Shown piece by piece: positions 5,960 through 8,477 of a DNA stretch of 8,477 bases. The notes beneath the pieces are model-generated. The model had not been told where the DNA came from. It made no database searches and saw nothing but the letters and a program-made list of their open reading frames with translations. The stretch covers positions 3,030 through 11,506 of the forward strand of contig DJUJ01000225.1 in assembly GCA_002438345.1 (NCBI GenBank), read 5' to 3'. The stretch is from Paenibacillus sp. UBA6285. Its GTDB lineage: Bacteria > Bacillota > Bacilli > Paenibacillales > Paenibacillaceae. Each line of letters opens with the position of its first letter. The first letter of the stretch is position 1. The position numbers were made by a program, and so were the translations under genes.

Positions 5960-6814
5960 TTATTCTGTTCTCAATGTACGTGACCTGAAAATGACATATT
6001 CAGCCTCTGCGGGAATGGAAACAGAAAATGATAACAATGCAGCCTTCGAGGTCAGCGAATCGGGTCCTTTCAACGTTTGGTAGTAAGAATTCCCTTTACT
6101 GTCCACACTCACCAGCTCCAGTTCCGCATTTCCTTTAGGGATGACGAATCCGGAGGTATTTTGCACACCTAAGGTTAGTCTATATTCTTTCCCAGATTGA
6201 GCCTGTGTTAGCATAAAAGGATATAACGGATACGGATGTGCTGTAGTTTCCACTGGGTAAGGGGCAAGCGCACGATCCGCCTCTGGCTTCGCCCATTCCT
6301 CCCCTTTTCTAGCGCCAATGCCAAGGGTTAATTTATTCACGTTATTGAACTGAGTTTCCCAGCGAAACGACTTTAACCCCTCTAGAATAGGGGACGCTGG
6401 AACAAACAGGATTCCGTCCTTGATCTCTGGGGCAATCCCTAACGAATCTTCTGTCTCCCCATTAAATTCTGCCTCGAGTTGCCCTGCTTTAATCTTCCCT
6501 ACCGATCTGTCCAGTAGTGAAACAGTAATACTCTTCGTCAGTGCATCATAGAGCAAATCTGCACCAATCGCATTGGAGAAAGCCCGAATTGGCATCATTA
6601 ATTTACCTGATTTAAAATAAGGGGCGAGTTTACCTGGAAAAAGGACGTAATACCCGCCGTATGACAATGGCATTACCTGAGTCCCTAACTGGGCAGCTGC
6701 CGATACCGATGAAGGTATAACAGCAGAACCGGCGGCAAACATAACCACTAACAAACCTATTAGATAAGCCTTTATCTTTCCTAATCGTTGTAAGGACTCC
6801 TTGATCTGATTCAT
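5960..6814 (-). CDS. Exported copper amine oxidase N-terminal (stalk) domain protein
   Basis: A 284-aa protein. Residues about 10-40 form a signal peptide: Lys/Arg n-region, hydrophobic LIGLLVVMFAAG, and probable cleavage near SVSAAA. The segment GKLMMPIRAFSNAIGADLLYD...KSITV (70-98) is the copper amine oxidase N-terminal-like repeat (G-x-x-MxPxRxxxxxxGA), common in Paenibacillus wall or secreted proteins. A second, degenerate copy may cover GILFVPASPILEGLKSFRWE (about 134-153). The C-terminal third looks like a beta-sandwich (about 205-284). No catalytic copper or TPQ residues are present, so it is not an amine oxidase; the domain is thought to bind or scaffold. GAGGGG lies 6 nt before the ATG. 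It is the first gene of the likely two-gene transcript and diverges from the cupin gene. Confidence 0.85.
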   Translation of the reverse strand: MNQIKESLQRLGKIKAYLIGLLVVMFAAGSAVIPSSVSAAAQLGTQVMPLSYGGYYVLFPGKLAPYFKSGKLMMPIRAFSNAIGADLLYDALTKSITVSLLDRSVGKIKAGQLEAEFNGETEDSLGIAPEIKDGILFVPASPILEGLKSFRWETQFNNVNKLTLGIGARKGEEWAKPEADRALAPYPVETTAHPYPLYPFMLTQAQSGKEYRLTLGVQNTSGFVIPKGNAELELVSVDSKGNSYYQTLKGPDSLTSKAALLSFSVSIPAEAEYVIFRSRTLRTE

Positions 6815-6867
6815 CTCAAACCCCTCTCCCTCTATACTCCGTCTAGAACCTTTAACCTCTATTAGTA

Positions 6868-6896
6868 ATAATCAATGATCCCCTTGCACATGTCAA
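6868..6896 (-). promoter_or_regulatory. Promoter of the stalk-domain/methyltransferase operon
   Basis: On the minus strand, TTGACA (6891-6896, perfect -35) and GATTAT (6868-6873, 4/6) are separated by 17 bp. This is the only good promoter seen for the two minus-strand genes downstream. Confidence 0.6.
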
Positions 6897-6985
6897 CTTG
6901 TTCCACTTTTGCTATTCATCATAAAAGACAGCATTCCACATATATTTTCATTAAGTTATTAAGAATCAGGAAAGGAGTGCGATGG

Positions 6986-7648
6986 ATGACTGCAGCTGGA
7001 CAGGATTCGCCAAAAAAGACAAACATCCCCCAGCCCATTCGAAGCGATGGCGCAGGGGGATTAGATAAAGGACCACGTGATATTATGCGGGATTTGGAGA
7101 ATCCGGACATGTTTGTCCCTCCTGTGACCGATGCAGGTCTTCTTCCCAATTTAAAATTTTCTTTCTCTGATGCACACATGCAACTTAATCATGGTGGCTG
7201 GTCGAGAGAAGTGACGGTCCGGGACCTCCCCATCGCCACTACACTAGCTGGCGTTAACATGAGCCTAACACCCGGTGGAGTGCGTGAACTCCATTGGCAT
7301 CAACAAGCAGAATGGTCCTATATGCTGTTAGGCCGCGCTCGAATAACTGCCATGGATCAAAATGGTCGAAACTTCATTGCAGATGTGGGGCCAGGTGATC
7401 TATGGTATTTCCCACCAGGTATCCCCCATTCTATACAAGGTCTTGAAGAAGGCTGTGAGTTTCTACTTGTATTCGACGATGGAAGTTTCTCTGATCTAAA
7501 TACCTTGTCCATTTCCGATTGGTTTGCCCATACTCCGAAAGAAGTGCTTTCGGCTAACAGCGCATCTCTTCAGCCCATTAACCATTCATATGGTTTAATA
7601 ATGCGCACAGATCTTTCAAATCATATCTATGGGTTAAAAAAAGACTAA
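6986..7648 (+). CDS. Monocupin related to the N-terminal domain of oxalate decarboxylase, truncated
   Basis: A 220-aa protein aligning, from memory of B. subtilis OxdC (about 385 aa, two cupins), with the N-terminal cupin only: NIPQPIR (13-19), NPDM (39-42), LKFSFSDAH (56-64), [11 protein letters not shown] (100-110), [11 protein letters not shown] (141-151) and FDDGSFS...DW (163-179). All Mn ligands are present (His103, His105, Glu109, His148), as is the substrate Arg (Arg100). The active-site lid, SENST in OxdC, reads SDLNT (169-173), replacing the catalytic Glu162 by Asp. Homology stops after [10 protein letters not shown] (182-191); the last roughly 30 residues are unrecognised and the second cupin is missing in every frame downstream. 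The start at 6986 has AAAGGAG (6971-6977) 8 nt upstream; the frame is open to 6875 without support. No confident promoter was found. It may be a remnant, or an active single-domain oxalate enzyme. There is no signal peptide, so it is cytoplasmic. Confidence 0.85.
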   Translation: MTAAGQDSPKKTNIPQPIRSDGAGGLDKGPRDIMRDLENPDMFVPPVTDAGLLPNLKFSFSDAHMQLNHGGWSREVTVRDLPIATTLAGVNMSLTPGGVRELHWHQQAEWSYMLLGRARITAMDQNGRNFIADVGPGDLWYFPPGIPHSIQGLEEGCEFLLVFDDGSFSDLNTLSISDWFAHTPKEVLSANSASLQPINHSYGLIMRTDLSNHIYGLKKD

Positions 7649-7675
7649 CAGCCTCTCTTACGAGAACCATTAGTC
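7636..7675 (-). terminator. Terminator of the histidine kinase transcript, overlapping the cupin 3' end
   Basis: GACTAA (7643-7648) and TTAGTC (7670-7675) pair. An inner TCTC/GAGA stem and a GTAA loop extend the hairpin. On the minus strand it runs into seven T (A at 7636-7642 on plus). The last residues and stop codon of the cupin gene are encoded by one arm. In the plus direction only a loose T-rich stretch follows, so plus-strand termination is weaker. Confidence 0.7.
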
Positions 7676-7698
7676 CTATCTATTTCTATTTATTAACA

Positions 7699-7727
7699 CA
7701 AGCCATCGTTATAATAACTTTGGCTTG
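7699..7727. repeat. Intergenic inverted repeat
   Basis: CAAGCCA and TGGCTTG are perfect 7-bp arms; inside them GTTA/TAAC can also pair. There is no U run on either side, so it is either an mRNA 3'-end hairpin of the kinase transcript or an accessory to the terminator at 7636-7675. Confidence 0.45.
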
Positions 7728-7740
7728 CTTAGTATGTGGT

Positions 7741-8477
7741 TTAGGGTCTAGGGATCGTTACAATAAACTGGGTTCCTTCTCCAACTTTACTCTCCACTTC
7801 GATTTTACAATCATGTATCTTTAGAATTTTCATCACAATGGAAAGTCCAAGTCCATTCCCTTTAAGAGCGCTGCTCCGCGCCTTCTCCACCATATAGAAT
7901 CGATCAAAGATAAGCGGAAGTGCTTCCTCAGGTATGCCTTTTCCAGAATCTTTAATATATACCTTCACAAATTGTGCTGACATCTCGATTTCAACATGAA
8001 TGGTGCCCTCTTGCCCCGTATATTTTATGGCATTATTTATTAAATTCTGCCAGACCTGATCAAATAAATCTTTATCCACCGTAATCTCGCAAGGTAATAA
8101 ATCCAATTCAATCATAATATCTTTCCGTGCCCACTGAGGTTCCGCTAATACGATCGTTCTTCTTAATTGTTCGTCTAATTGGAATGTGGTGAGATTAACC
8201 GGATGGTGTTCCGAATCGAGTGAGGCTAATCGGAGCAGATTATCACTAAGTCTAGATAGGCGCAATGTTTCCTCATAGATAATATCCAAATGCTCTTTTT
8301 GCTCTTCTAATGGGATGACACCATCTTGCAGCGCTCTTGTAAACCCTCTAATCGATGTAAGTGGTGACTGCATTTCATGGGAAACATTGCTGACAAAATC
8401 GTCACGAACAGAGTCCATTTTCTGCAGCTCACTTGCCATACGATTAAAGCTCTCCATCAGTTCACCAAATTCATCTC
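7741..8477 (-). CDS. Sensor histidine kinase, C-terminal part (5' end outside window)
   Basis: Autophosphorylating sensor of a two-component system, membrane bound judging by its HAMP domain. From the window edge, DEFGELMESFNRMASEL is the end of a HAMP linker. It is followed by the HisKA H-box SHEMQSPLTSIRGF with the phospho-acceptor His, then the HATPase domain: N-box WQNLINNAIKYT, G1 KDSGKGIP, F-box IFDRFYMV and G2 GNGLGLSIV. The protein ends IPRP just after the ATPase domain, as is normal. The frame is open through 8477, so the ATG at 8457 is internal. The sensor and transmembrane segments and any response regulator gene, probably upstream, are not visible. It runs convergent to the cupin gene. 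The stimulus cannot be inferred. Confidence 0.95.
   Translation of the reverse strand, partial: DEFGELMESFNRMASELQKMDSVRDDFVSNVSHEMQSPLTSIRGFTRALQDGVIPLEEQKEHLDIIYEETLRLSRLSDNLLRLASLDSEHHPVNLTTFQLDEQLRRTIVLAEPQWARKDIMIELDLLPCEITVDKDLFDQVWQNLINNAIKYTGQEGTIHVEIEMSAQFVKVYIKDSGKGIPEEALPLIFDRFYMVEKARSSALKGNGLGLSIVMKILKIHDCKIEVESKVGEGTQFIVTIPRP

Noticed and set aside
6875..6985. 37-residue N-terminal extension of the cupin
   Set aside because: It covers the divergent promoter region, has no family similarity, and the ATG at 6986 has AAAGGAG at good spacing.
6919..7179. 86-aa minus-strand frame over the cupin start
   Set aside because: It is antisense to the cupin coding region and has no signals of its own.
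1..8477. Manganese gene cluster linking mntH with the Mn-type cupin
   Set aside because: The genes are 6 kb apart, on opposite strands, with no MntR-like site seen near the cupin; co-occurrence alone is not evidence.

Overview
The window looks like chromosomal DNA of a Gram-positive, endospore-former-type Firmicute, most likely Paenibacillus or a close relative. This rests on strong AGGAGG-type ribosome binding sites, a T-box leader before an aminoacyl-tRNA synthetase gene, an MntR-type operator, a bacillar oxalate decarboxylase relative, and a secreted protein with a copper amine oxidase-like stalk domain. A glutaminyl-tRNA synthetase is absent from most Bacillus species but known in Paenibacillus and clostridia. 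The genus is inferred from these features and was not tested by a search.

Layout. (1) 1-1330, minus strand: the 5' part of an Nramp manganese transporter (mntH, cut by the window edge) with a clear promoter and a candidate MntR operator. Upstream of it is a small His-rich one-helix membrane protein ending in an intrinsic terminator. (2) 1391-3485, minus strand: glnS (559 aa). It is preceded by a complete T-box riboswitch whose specifier codon reads CAA (Gln), whose terminator is a 20-bp hairpin, and whose promoter lies just upstream. (3) 3515-4371: an AT-rich module bounded by 19/20-nt direct repeats. It carries a 51-codon unlisted small ORF and a 130-aa membrane-anchored protein (possibly YhfM-like) on the plus strand. 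One repeat is the real 3' end of the next gene; the other looks like an orphaned copy of that 3' end. (4) 4353-6896, minus strand: a likely two-gene transcript encoding an exported copper-amine-oxidase-N-like protein and then a cytoplasmic SAM-methyltransferase-like protein with C-terminal TPRs. (5) 6986-7648, plus strand: a single-domain relative of the N-terminal half of bicupin oxalate decarboxylase. It keeps all Mn ligands but has an altered active-site lid and lacks the second cupin. (6) 7741-8477, minus strand: the C-terminal part of a HAMP-containing sensor histidine kinase, cut by the window edge. Its terminator overlaps the last codons of the cupin gene.

How parts relate. The cleanest regulatory logic is uncharged tRNA-Gln reading the glnS leader, and Mn-dependent repression of mntH. 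Mn uptake (mntH) and a Mn-type cupin occur in one window, but 6 kb apart with no sign of co-regulation. I see no CRISPR array, tRNA, rRNA, transposase or integrase. The most unusual parts are the truncated cupin with its altered lid, and the module framed by duplicated gene ends. Neither amounts to a demonstrated new system.
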